Below, piece by piece: positions 7,715 to 14,334 of a stretch of DNA of 14,362 nucleotides. The first letter of the stretch is position 1, and every line of letters starts with the position of its first letter. Location: positions 1 through 14,362 of the forward strand of contig CAKSIT010000028.1 in NCBI GenBank assembly GCA_934462925.1, written 5' to 3'. The translations under genes and the position numbers were made by a program. The stretch is from an uncultured Oscillospiraceae bacterium (GTDB taxonomy: Bacteria > Bacillota > Clostridia > Oscillospirales > Ruminococcaceae). The notes beneath the pieces are model-generated. The model did not search any database. It was given only the letters and a program-made list of their open reading frames with translations, and was not told the DNA's origin.

Positions 7715-8542
7715 ATGAGCCTTGCAGACGATATATTCATAAGCAACTGCCGCGATATCCTTGAAAACGGCACGTCCGACGAGGACCTGAACGTCCGCGC
7801 GCGCTGGGAGGACGGAACGCCCGCGCACACCATAAAGCGCTTCTGCATAGTAAACCGCTATGATTTGGCGCGCGAGTTCCCGATAATGACCCTGCGCCGC
7901 ATATACTACCGCTCCGCGATAGACGAGATACTGTGGATATACCAGAAAAAGTCCAACCGTGTGGCGGAGCTGTCAAGCCATATATGGGACGCGTGGGCGG
8001 ACGAGAACGGCACGATAGGCAAGGCTTACGGCTACCAGCTCGGCATAAAGCACAGGTATCCCGAGGGGGAGTTCGACCAGGTGGACAGGGTGCTGTACGA
8101 CCTTAAGAACAACCCCGCTTCCCGCAGGATACTAACAAGCACGTATAATTTTGCGGACCTTAACGAAATGCAGCTCGCGCCCTGCGCGTACTCCATGACG
8201 TTCAACGTGAGCGGCAGGAAGCTCAACGCCATACTGAACCAGCGCTCGCAGGATATGCTGACGGCGAACAACTGGAACGTGTGCCAGTACGCGGCGCTGC
8301 TCATAATGTTCGCAAAGGCGAGCGGGCTTGAAGCGGGAGAGCTTGTACACGTGATTGCGGACGCGCATATCTACGACCGCCATGTTGACGCTGTAAAGCG
8401 CCTTATCGAAAAGAAGCCGTACCCTGCGCCCGAAATGCAGGTGGAGGATATCACGGACTTCTACAGCTTTACGAAAAACAGCTTTACCGCGGTGGACTAC
8501 AGGTATCACGAGTTTACGGACAAGATACCCGTTGCGCTGTAA
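7715..8542 (+). CDS. thyA: Thymidylate synthase ThyA
   Basis: ThyA methylates dUMP to dTMP using 5,10-methylenetetrahydrofolate (EC 2.1.1.45). The 275-aa protein contains the catalytic Cys157 in LAPCAYSMTFNV, the phosphate-binding NQRSQD (175-180), Asn188 in the following NNWNV, and the HIY motif (218-220) near the dUMP ribose. Compared with E. coli ThyA, the YGxQWR element reads YGYQLG (105-110) and the LGxPFN element reads TANNWN. I recall these variants from a clostridial ThyA clade, so they need not mean loss of function. The ATG at 7715 follows a purine-rich but weak site (AAAGAAAGAGAGA). The partner dihydrofolate reductase gene, often next to thyA, is absent here; a Nudix hydrolase follows after 33 bp instead. 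Confidence 0.95.
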   Translation: MSLADDIFISNCRDILENGTSDEDLNVRARWEDGTPAHTIKRFCIVNRYDLAREFPIMTLRRIYYRSAIDEILWIYQKKSNRVAELSSHIWDAWADENGTIGKAYGYQLGIKHRYPEGEFDQVDRVLYDLKNNPASRRILTSTYNFADLNEMQLAPCAYSMTFNVSGRKLNAILNQRSQDMLTANNWNVCQYAALLIMFAKASGLEAGELVHVIADAHIYDRHVDAVKRLIEKKPYPAPEMQVEDITDFYSFTKNSFTAVDYRYHEFTDKIPVAL

Positions 8543-8575
8543 GGCGCTTTCGGTGCGCGCGACACAGGAGGGCAT

Positions 8576-9094
8576 ATGGAGCTTTGGGACGTTTACGACG
8601 AAAACCGCGCTAAAACGGGAAATACCGCCGTGCGCGGCGAGGGTCTGCCCGTGGGCGGGTTACACATCGTAGTCCATGTATGCGTGTTTAACGACAAGGG
8701 CGAAATGCTCATACAGCAGCGGCAGGCGTTCAAGCGCGGGTGGCCGAATCTCTGGGACGTGAGCGCGGGCGGCAGCGCGCTTGCGGGCGAAACGGCGGCG
8801 CAGGCGGCAATGCGCGAAACAAAAGAGGAGATAGGGCTTGACATAGACCTGTCGGGCGTGCGCGCGAAGTTTTCAATGAGCTTTGACGAGGGCTTTGACG
8901 ACTGGTTTGTTGTAACAAAAAACGCCGACGCCGCGGCGCTCTCCCTGCAATACGAGGAAGTGCAGGCGGTAAGGTGGGCGAGCCGCGCGGAGATACTCGC
9001 GCTTATACGCGAGGGGCGGTTTATTCCCTATTTTGAGAGCTATATCAGCATGATATTCGACACGAACGGCCAGTACGGGGCTATTCGGGATTAG
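8576..9094 (+). CDS. Nudix hydrolase, IDI/YfcD-like
   Basis: This is a 172-aa Nudix-fold hydrolase of the isopentenyl-diphosphate-isomerase-like subgroup, judged from the opening MELWDVYDENR, the GGLHIVVHVCVFN strand region (27-39) and the LIQQRQ...PNLWDVSAGG run (45-66). The Nudix box is complete (Gly66, Glu72, Arg80-Glu81, Glu84-Glu85, Gly87), so divalent-metal-dependent pyrophosphohydrolase activity is likely. True isopentenyl-diphosphate isomerases have extra active-site Cys/Glu residues that I cannot confirm. The substrate is unknown; nucleoside diphosphate derivatives are typical. AGGAGGG lies unusually close, 3 nt before the ATG. The gene sits between thyA and the NYN-domain gene, and its stop overlaps the ribosome site of the latter. 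Confidence 0.88.
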   Translation: MELWDVYDENRAKTGNTAVRGEGLPVGGLHIVVHVCVFNDKGEMLIQQRQAFKRGWPNLWDVSAGGSALAGETAAQAAMRETKEEIGLDIDLSGVRAKFSMSFDEGFDDWFVVTKNADAAALSLQYEEVQAVRWASRAEILALIREGRFIPYFESYISMIFDTNGQYGAIRD

Positions 9095-9102
9095 AGGTAA
9101 AA

Positions 9103-11391
9103 ATGTCAGATGAAAGAAGACTCGCGGTGCTTATCGACAGCGATAACGTATCCGCGAAGTATGCACAGTTTATTATGCAGGAGGTCGTTAAATACGGCAC
9201 TCCCACCTACAAGCGCGTTTACGGCGACTGGGAAAAAGGCGGCAACGGCTGGCACAGCCCCGCTGTAAACTATTCGATAATGCCTGTGCAGCAGACCTGC
9301 TATGTCGCGGGGAAGAACGCTACGGACTTCTCCATGATAATAGACGCTATGGATATCCTTTACACGGGCAAGGTTGACGGCTTTGTGCTTGTAACAAGCG
9401 ACAGCGACTTTACGCGCCTTGCGATACGCCTGCGCGAATCGGGAATGCTTGTTGTGGGCATAGGAGAGGTAAAGACCCCGCGCGCGTTCACCGCGAGCTG
9501 CTCGCATTTCTGCTACCTTAATCAGGTGTGCGAGAACGAGGGCATGGCGGACGAGCCGACTATAAGAAAGGCGGTTCTTGATTTCGTGGCGGAAAACCGC
9601 AACGAGCGGCTTGACCTTGCAAAGATTTTCGCGGTACTCACGTCGCGCTTTGGCAATATCAACTTCGACGAAATGGGCTACAAGCGCTTTTCGAGCTTTA
9701 TCGACAGCTTCCGCGAGCTGCGCCGCAACAACACGTTCGTTACCATGCGCAAAAAGCGCGAGGAGGCTGCGCCCGCGCCCGTTATCCGCACGGGCGAGCC
9801 GACAGAGCGCGACATCACCGACACCATTGCGGAATACTTTGAAAAGAACCCGCCCGAGCGCGACAATATGATGAAGATAGAAAGCTATCTCATGGCGGTG
9901 TACGGCAAGATAGATTTCTCGCGCTTCGGCTCAAAGCGGTTTGCAAGGTTTATTGACAAGCTGGACGGCTACACCAGAAACGGCACAGACATTGCGCCCG
10001 TCGGCTATAAGGCGCAGGGCGAGAGCGCTCCGCAGCCCGCGCTGCCCGTAGTTGCGGCAAAGACCCCGCCCGCCGTTATCCGCGAAGCGCCTGCGGCAAA
10101 GAACGCCGCTGCGGAACGCGCCGTTCCCGCAGAACGCGCTGTCCCCGCAGAACGCGCCGTTCCCGCAGAACGCGCCGTTCCCGCAGAACGCGCTGTTCCC
10201 GCAGAACGCGCCGTTCCCGCAGGACACGCTGTCCCCGCAGATCATGCTGCTCCCGCTGAGCCTGCGGCGGCAGCGCCCGACGATACGCCCAAGGAGAAGC
10301 CCACGCTTTCCGCGGCGGAGGGGCTTGTGCTGAAATACGCGGCGGAGAATATGCCCGACGGCGGCAACCTCGGGCAGCTTAACAACGAGCTTATGGCGAG
10401 ATTCGGCAAGGGCTACCTTGCGGCGCTCGGCGCGGAGGACATAAAGTCGCTGCTGGCGCAGATGAAGGATATCCGCGTGCGCAGGAATCACGTTTTCCTT
10501 ACGGACGCAAAGTATGCGGAGTGGGATTTCTCCGCGCCCGCAAAGCCCGAAGCGGAGGAAAAGCCCGCGAAACCCGCGCAGGTTTCACAGCCTGTTCAGC
10601 CTGTTTCGCCTGTTTCGCCTGAAAAGTCCGCGAAGCCTGAGCAGCCTAAAGCTTCTGAGGCTGAAAGCGCTGTTCCCGAGAAGAATGCTTCTGTAGAGCA
10701 GAACGCTGCTGCCGCGGAAGCCGTAGTTAAAGAACCCGCTCAGCAGGGCGGGCAGAACGAGGGCGAAAACGCTGCTGAACCCGCGCAGAAGAACCGCGGA
10801 CGTCACAGGCGCGGCGAAAAGCACGCGCAGCATGAGCATCGCGTGCCGCAGGATACCGAGCAGAGCGCTCCCGCGCAGGAAGCCGCTGCGGACGAGCAGC
10901 CCGTACAGCCGCAGCAGGCGGCAGGCGAGCCGTCCGAGCCGACAGCGCAGCCCGAGCATCCCGCTGAAAAGGCGGAGATAAACGCGGTAAAGCGCGAGAT
11001 ACTCCACTACGCCGCTTCGGAGGAGCGCCCGACCCTTTCGGGGCTTGGCACGCTGATGTCCGAGCGATACGGCAAGGGCTGGCTTAAGGAGCTGGGCTTC
11101 GGTTCGGTAAAGAAACTTCTGGGCGAGGTAAAGGGCGTGAGCGTAAAGGGCAGCGTGCTTTCGATAGACGAGGATTTCGCGCGGCGCACCGAGGAGATAG
11201 AGCGCTTTGTAAACGAATTTGCGCGCGGCGAGGGCAGCAGGAGCGTGAGAGCGCTCAGCAGCAAGCTTAAGAGCCGCTTCGAGGGCTTCGACTTTACGGA
11301 CTACGGCTTCGCGAAGTTTACGGATTTTGTAAACGCCATTGACGGCGTAAAGGCCGACCGCTACCACATAAAGCCCACCGACGCCGAATAA
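9103..11391 (+). CDS. NYN ribonuclease with five OST-HTH/LOTUS modules
   Basis: This is a 762-aa cytoplasmic protein. Residues 1-145 form a LabA-like NYN (PIN-fold) domain with intact acidic residues: Asp12 and Asp14 in LIDSDN, Asp75 in ATDFS, Asp81/Asp84, and Asp100/Asp102 in TSDSDF. NYN domains are metal-dependent nucleases that usually cut RNA. Five helical segments resembling OST-HTH/LOTUS RNA-binding modules follow, at about 152-220, 235-300, 402-470, 623-690 and 694-760; recurrent signatures are the FG-x-I-x-F and RF-x-x-FID patterns in modules 1 and 2 and RxGKGxLxxLG-like patterns in modules 3 and 4. Low-complexity linkers rich in Ala, Pro and Glu separate them (about 305-398 and 475-622). 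The first linker contains an 18-bp tandem repeat; the second has an Arg/His-rich patch (565-580). AGAGGT overlaps the stop of the Nudix gene, arguing for coupling. The RNA target is unknown. The NYN call is firm; the exact module count needs profile searches. Confidence 0.9.
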   Translation: MSDERRLAVLIDSDNVSAKYAQFIMQEVVKYGTPTYKRVYGDWEKGGNGWHSPAVNYSIMPVQQTCYVAGKNATDFSMIIDAMDILYTGKVDGFVLVTSDSDFTRLAIRLRESGMLVVGIGEVKTPRAFTASCSHFCYLNQVCENEGMADEPTIRKAVLDFVAENRNERLDLAKIFAVLTSRFGNINFDEMGYKRFSSFIDSFRELRRNNTFVTMRKKREEAAPAPVIRTGEPTERDITDTIAEYFEKNPPERDNMMKIESYLMAVYGKIDFSRFGSKRFARFIDKLDGYTRNGTDIAPVGYKAQGESAPQPALPVVAAKTPPAVIREAPAAKNAAAERAVPAERAVPAERAVPAERAVPAERAVPAERAVPAGHAVPADHAAPAEPAAAAPDDTPKEKPTLSAAEGLVLKYAAENMPDGGNLGQLNNELMARFGKGYLAALGAEDIKSLLAQMKDIRVRRNHVFLTDAKYAEWDFSAPAKPEAEEKPAKPAQVSQPVQPVSPVSPEKSAKPEQPKASEAESAVPEKNASVEQNAAAAEAVVKEPAQQGGQNEGENAAEPAQKNRGRHRRGEKHAQHEHRVPQDTEQSAPAQEAAADEQPVQPQQAAGEPSEPTAQPEHPAEKAEINAVKREILHYAASEERPTLSGLGTLMSERYGKGWLKELGFGSVKKLLGEVKGVSVKGSVLSIDEDFARRTEEIERFVNEFARGEGSRSVRALSSKLKSRFEGFDFTDYGFAKFTDFVNAIDGVKADRYHIKPTDAE
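10111..10254 (+). repeat. In-frame 18-bp tandem repeat
   Basis: Eight consecutive 18-bp units (consensus gcagaacgcgccgttccc) encode Ala-Glu-Arg-Ala-Val-Pro repeats inside the first linker of the NYN protein. Units 1 to 6 (10111-10218) are nearly identical and differ mainly by synonymous changes; the last two are degenerate (GHAVP, DHAAP). As 18 is divisible by 3, gain or loss of units keeps the frame, so linker length can vary between strains. Confidence 0.9.
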
Positions 11392-11402
11392 CGGAGGCGC
11401 TC

Positions 11403-12356
11403 ATGAAAAAGGATATCATCTACAGCCTGTCCTCCCCCTACAGGGACGATTTCCGCGTTACGGGCTACCGCTTCGGCAGCGCCGAGCGCGGCATGGAGAG
11501 CGGCAAGACCTGCTGCATAACAGGTTCGCTGCGCGGCAACGAGATACAGCAGCTTTATATGTGCGCAAGGCTCATACGCGAGCTTGCGGAGCTTGAAAGG
11601 CGCGGCGAGATGGCGCACGACTGCGAGATACTTGTGATACCGTCGCTAAACAGCTACAGCACGAATATTTCAAAGCGCTTCTGGTGTCTTGACAACACCG
11701 ACCTTAACCGCAGCTTCCCCGGCAGCGCGGACGGCGAAACCACCGAGCGCATTGCGGCGGGCGTTTTCGCGGAGATAAAGAAGTACCGCTACGGCGTGCA
11801 GTTTGCAAGCTTCTATATCCCGGGCGTGTTTATCCCGCACGTGCGCATGATGAAAACGGACACGGAGAACACCTCGCTTGCAAACCTTTTCGGGCTGCCT
11901 TACGTGGTGATAAGAACGCCGTCGTCGCTCGACCAGACGACGCTCAACTACAACTGGCAGCGCAGCGGTACGTCGGCGTTTTCGGTATACACAAACGCCA
12001 CGGAGGATATCGACGAGGCTTCCGCGCAGCTGGGCGTGAGTGCGGTGCTGCGCTTCCTGTCGCGCATGGGTATGATACGCTACAGGTGTCACGGCGGCTA
12101 CATGGGCAGCATTATCAGCGAGGACGATATGCTGAGCATTATGTGCGGCGCGGCGGGCATATACCGCCCCGTAAAGTCCGCAGGGGACGAGGTGGAGCAT
12201 GACGAGCTTCTGGCGCAGATAATCCACCCGTACGAGGGGACTGTAATAAGCGAGATAAAAGCGCCCGCGGACGGCATTATATTCTTCGCGCACAAAAGTC
12301 CGCTTGTAATGCAGAACAATGTGCTTTTTAAAATGATAAAAAGGCTGCACAAATAA
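11403..12356 (+). CDS. AstE/aspartoacylase-fold protein lacking zinc ligands
   Basis: The 317-aa product has the layout of succinylglutamate desuccinylase/aspartoacylase (M14-like) proteins. Residues 37-50 (CCITGSLRGNEIQQ) correspond to the usual GxxHGxE zinc motif; Glu47 is kept but the His is Arg44. The hallmark DLNRSFPG (100-107) is intact. The strand that normally carries the third zinc ligand (DLH) reads QFASFYIPG (133-141), without a His. A C-terminal beta domain (about 225-317) with KAPADGIIFFAH is the usual biotinyl-lipoyl-like cap. The classic zinc site therefore appears lost, and the protein may be a non-catalytic or differently metallated clade. I recall RGNE variants from other Clostridia, so this is probably not a sequencing error. 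CGGAGG supports the ATG at 11403. It is the last gene of the array, 11 bp after the NYN gene, and the only product close enough to suggest a shared job. Its substrate is unknown. Confidence 0.8.
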   Translation: MKKDIIYSLSSPYRDDFRVTGYRFGSAERGMESGKTCCITGSLRGNEIQQLYMCARLIRELAELERRGEMAHDCEILVIPSLNSYSTNISKRFWCLDNTDLNRSFPGSADGETTERIAAGVFAEIKKYRYGVQFASFYIPGVFIPHVRMMKTDTENTSLANLFGLPYVVIRTPSSLDQTTLNYNWQRSGTSAFSVYTNATEDIDEASAQLGVSAVLRFLSRMGMIRYRCHGGYMGSIISEDDMLSIMCGAAGIYRPVKSAGDEVEHDELLAQIIHPYEGTVISEIKAPADGIIFFAHKSPLVMQNNVLFKMIKRLHK

Positions 12357-12363
12357 AAATACA

Positions 12364-12394
12364 CCCCGCTTTTACGTGTGAAAAGCGGGGCGCG
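12364..12394. repeat. 31-bp hairpin direct repeat, left copy
   Basis: This copy contains arms ccccgctttt (12364-12373) and aaaagcgggg (12381-12390), loop acgtgtg, then cgcg. It is identical to 12586-12616. On its left lies an A-rich tract (T-rich when read leftward), so it looks like a minus-strand intrinsic terminator hairpin, yet on the plus strand it has no following T-tract. Confidence 0.9.
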
Positions 12395-12585
12395 AGACCG
12401 TCGAAAAACCCCCATACGGGGGTTTTCCGCCGAAACATCCGCACTGCGCGCACGGGTTGACGGCACACCGTCAACCCGCACACTTGTGCGGATAGAAGTG
12501 TTTTTTGCCTCGGGAAGCCCGAGGCAAAAAAGTTATTTCAAAGCCCGCATACGCAGGCAAAAATGACTTTTTCGACAGACTGACG
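12395..12585. mobile_element. Putative 191-bp MITE-like hairpin-rich element
   Basis: This segment lies between two identical 31-bp hairpin copies. Its ends are imperfect inverted repeats: agaccgtcgaaaaa (12395-12408) against the complement of 12568-12581 (agtctgtcgaaaaa), 12 of 14 matching. Inside are a 9-bp hairpin with A/T tails (12405-12426), a two-tier hairpin with outer arms 12437-12444/12486-12493 and a perfect 11-bp inner stem 12453-12463/12468-12478, and a perfect 14-bp stem 12501-12514/12518-12531 with a 3-nt loop. There is no coding frame of note. The inverted ends plus flanking duplication suggest a non-autonomous transposable element moved by a transposase elsewhere. Alternatives are recombination between repeats or a structured-RNA locus. 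Confidence 0.55.
12405..12426. terminator. Bidirectional terminator-like hairpin
   Basis: The arms aaaaccccc (12405-12413) and gggggtttt (12418-12426) enclose a 4-nt loop. A GC stem with A's before and T's after reads as a short intrinsic terminator in both directions. It lies inside the putative MITE and between convergent genes, so it could end both the six-gene array and MATE transcripts. Confidence 0.4.
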
Positions 12586-12616
12586 CCCCGCTTTTACGTG
12601 TGAAAAGCGGGGCGCG
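12586..12616. terminator. 31-bp hairpin direct repeat, right copy
   Basis: This is identical to 12364-12394. On the plus strand the hairpin is followed by cgcgttgtttt, a T-rich tract, so this copy can act as the rightward terminator for the upstream six-gene array. It ends 10 bp before the MATE stop codon. Together with the left copy it looks like one original bidirectional terminator that was duplicated around the insert. Confidence 0.65.
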
Positions 12617-12626
12617 TTGTTTTCTG

Positions 12627-13979
12627 TTATTCGGGAATGCCTGCTATCTGTCGGCGGTAAATGCGCAGCATTATCAGCACGGAGAGTATGCAGGCGACGA
12701 TTTCCGCTATCGGGTAGGCGTACCACACCTGCTGCGCGCCCGCGGTGTTAAGCAGGATTATTATTGCGGGCAGAAGCACAAGCGCCTGCCTTATAGCGCT
12801 TATCAAAAGTCCTGCAAAGCCCCTGCCGAGCGCCTGAAATACGGCGCTGAATACGATGGAAACGCCGCTGAACACAAAGCTCGAGGCGATTATTCTGAAC
12901 GCGTGGCTTGCGGCGTCGGCGGTTTCGGGCGTGGGGTTAAAGAGCTTAAGCACCACCTGCGGGAAAATGCAGAGCGCCGCCGTGCCGAGAGCCATCACCC
13001 CAAGCGCTATTGCAAGACCGAAAGCGGAGGTCTGCATTATTCTTTTTCTGCGCCGCGCGCCGTAGTTGTATGCGATTATCGGGATAATGCCGTTGTTAAG
13101 CCCGAAAACAGGCATAAACACAAAGCTCTGCACCTTAAAGTAAACGCCGAGAATCCACACGCCGACCTCGGACACGGGCATAAGCAGGGCGTTCACCACG
13201 GTAAGGATAACGGAGTTGAGCGCCTGCATGACGATAGAAGGCAGCCCGACGGAGTAAATGTTGAGTATCATTGCGCCGTGCGGCTTCATTCTGCGGAAGC
13301 TGATGCGGACCTCTTTCACCCTGAACATTATAATAGCGCACGCGAATATAGCCGCGAGAATCTGCCCGATAACGGTTGCCGCAGCCGCGCCCGCAACGCC
13401 CATTTCGGGCAGACCGAGCCAGCCGAAAATAAGTATCGGGTCGAGAATAATGTTGATAACAGCGCCCACAAGCTGCGTTATCATGCTCCACGAGGCGTTG
13501 CCCGTACCCTGCATTATGCGCTCGCAGTTAATCTGCGCAAAAAGCCCGAAGCTGAAGCAGGTAACGATACGCAGGTAGTCCGCGCCCATTTTGCATATTT
13601 CGGCGTTGTCGGTGACGGAGGAGAAAAAGAACTCCGAAAAGAAAAGCCCGAAGATAAGGAACGCGGCGTAGCTGCACGCGGCAAGGAAAAAGCCCTGATT
13701 CGCGGCGGTTTCGGCGGCGTCAAAGTCCTTTTCGCCAAGCTTGCGGGACATAAGGCTGCTCATACCAACGCCCGTGCCTACGGATATTGCTATCATAAGC
13801 ATTTGCACGGGGAACGCAAGGGAGAGCGCTTTGGTGGCGTCCTCGCTTATGCGGGCGACAAACACGCTGTCTACTATATTATAGAGAGCCTGCACGAGGT
13901 TTGACACAATAAGCGGCAGCGCCATAGTGATTACAAGGCGCTTTATCGGCATTGTGCCAAGCTTGTTTTCTTTTTCCAT
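12627..13979 (-). CDS. MATE-family efflux transporter
   Basis: This is a 450-aa integral membrane protein of the multidrug and toxic compound extrusion family, which exports cationic drugs or metabolites using a Na+ or H+ gradient. It has about twelve hydrophobic helices in two homologous halves. Typical family elements are PLIVSNLVQALYNIVDSVFV (22-41) in the first helix, RIMQGTGNASW followed by the VINIILDPILIFG stretch in the middle of the first half, and GLNNGIIPIIAYNYGAR in the second half. The C-terminus (RIYRRQIAGIPE) is cytoplasmic-like. The ATG at 13979 follows AAAGGA at a long spacing of about 11 nt. It stands alone, convergent with the six-gene array, and has its own promoter. The family often comes in several paralogues in Clostridia, so the substrate is not assigned. 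Confidence 0.93.
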   Translation of the reverse strand: MEKENKLGTMPIKRLVITMALPLIVSNLVQALYNIVDSVFVARISEDATKALSLAFPVQMLMIAISVGTGVGMSSLMSRKLGEKDFDAAETAANQGFFLAACSYAAFLIFGLFFSEFFFSSVTDNAEICKMGADYLRIVTCFSFGLFAQINCERIMQGTGNASWSMITQLVGAVINIILDPILIFGWLGLPEMGVAGAAAATVIGQILAAIFACAIIMFRVKEVRISFRRMKPHGAMILNIYSVGLPSIVMQALNSVILTVVNALLMPVSEVGVWILGVYFKVQSFVFMPVFGLNNGIIPIIAYNYGARRRKRIMQTSAFGLAIALGVMALGTAALCIFPQVVLKLFNPTPETADAASHAFRIIASSFVFSGVSIVFSAVFQALGRGFAGLLISAIRQALVLLPAIIILLNTAGAQQVWYAYPIAEIVACILSVLIMLRIYRRQIAGIPE

Positions 13980-14015
13980 TGTTCTGCACGTCCTTTATTT
14001 AATAATACGGGAATC

Positions 14016-14044
14016 ATTGTATCATAATAAAGCGCGGCTGTCAA
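14016..14044 (-). promoter_or_regulatory. Sigma-A promoter of the MATE gene
   Basis: Reading leftward, a perfect -35 TTGACA (14039-14044) and a -10 TACAAT (14016-14021) are spaced by 17 bp. The transcript would start roughly 30 nt before the MATE start codon. No regulator operator is obvious beside it. Confidence 0.75.
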
Positions 14045-14164
14045 ACTTATTTGCCGTTTTGTGGAATAATATGCGGGGTTTTGTGCAAAATGTCCTTGGA
14101 GAGAGCGAAAAACGCCTGCGCAGTATATAAAATCAACAGAAATAAAAAAGTTTTGAAAAATCTG

Positions 14165-14193
14165 TTGACAAAGCGCGAAAATGGTGATATAAT
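14165..14193 (+). promoter_or_regulatory. Strong tandem promoter P1 toward right edge
   Basis: A perfect TTGACA (14165-14170), a 17-bp spacer and a perfect TATAAT (14188-14193) are preceded by A-rich UP-element-like tracts (14139-14160). It matches the sigma-A consensus exactly, which is typical of stable-RNA or very highly expressed genes. The target lies beyond the window. Confidence 0.8.
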
Positions 14194-14305
14194 AACAAAG
14201 CCTTAAGAAAACGGAACGACGCTGAAACGGTGGGCAGATTCGTTTGAATGGGCAGGTATCACGAAGAAAAGTTAAGAAAATTTCAAAAAAAGTTTGAAAA
14301 ACCCC

Positions 14306-14334
14306 TTGACAAAACTTCAAGAAAGTGATACAAT
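14306..14334 (+). promoter_or_regulatory. Strong tandem promoter P2 toward right edge
   Basis: TTGACA (14306-14311), a 17-bp spacer and TACAAT (14329-14334) are preceded by an A-tract very like that of P1 (aaaaaaagtttgaaaaa, 14285-14301). It lies 141 bp downstream of P1. Right after it, 14342-14357 can form a 6-bp stem (one G-U pair) with a GAGA tetraloop at the likely 5' end of the transcript. Two such promoters in series are common before rRNA or tRNA operons, but no RNA gene is inside the window. Confidence 0.78.

Noticed and set aside
10111..10254. CRISPR-like regular repeats
   Set aside because: The 18-bp units are directly adjacent without spacers and are in frame with the NYN protein.
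10052..10333. Alternative-frame peptide with PQNA(P/L)FPQNA repeats and its antisense CGNGAF repeats
   Set aside because: These come from the same 18-bp tandem repeat read in other frames; no ribosome site or homologous family supports them.
12600..13904. 434-aa plus-strand frame opposite the MATE gene
   Set aside because: It is strongly basic and His-rich with no membrane segments or motifs, whereas the opposite strand encodes a textbook MATE protein.
14096..14129. A third rightward promoter (TTGGAG / TATATA)
   Set aside because: The spacer is 22 bp, too long for a sigma-A promoter.
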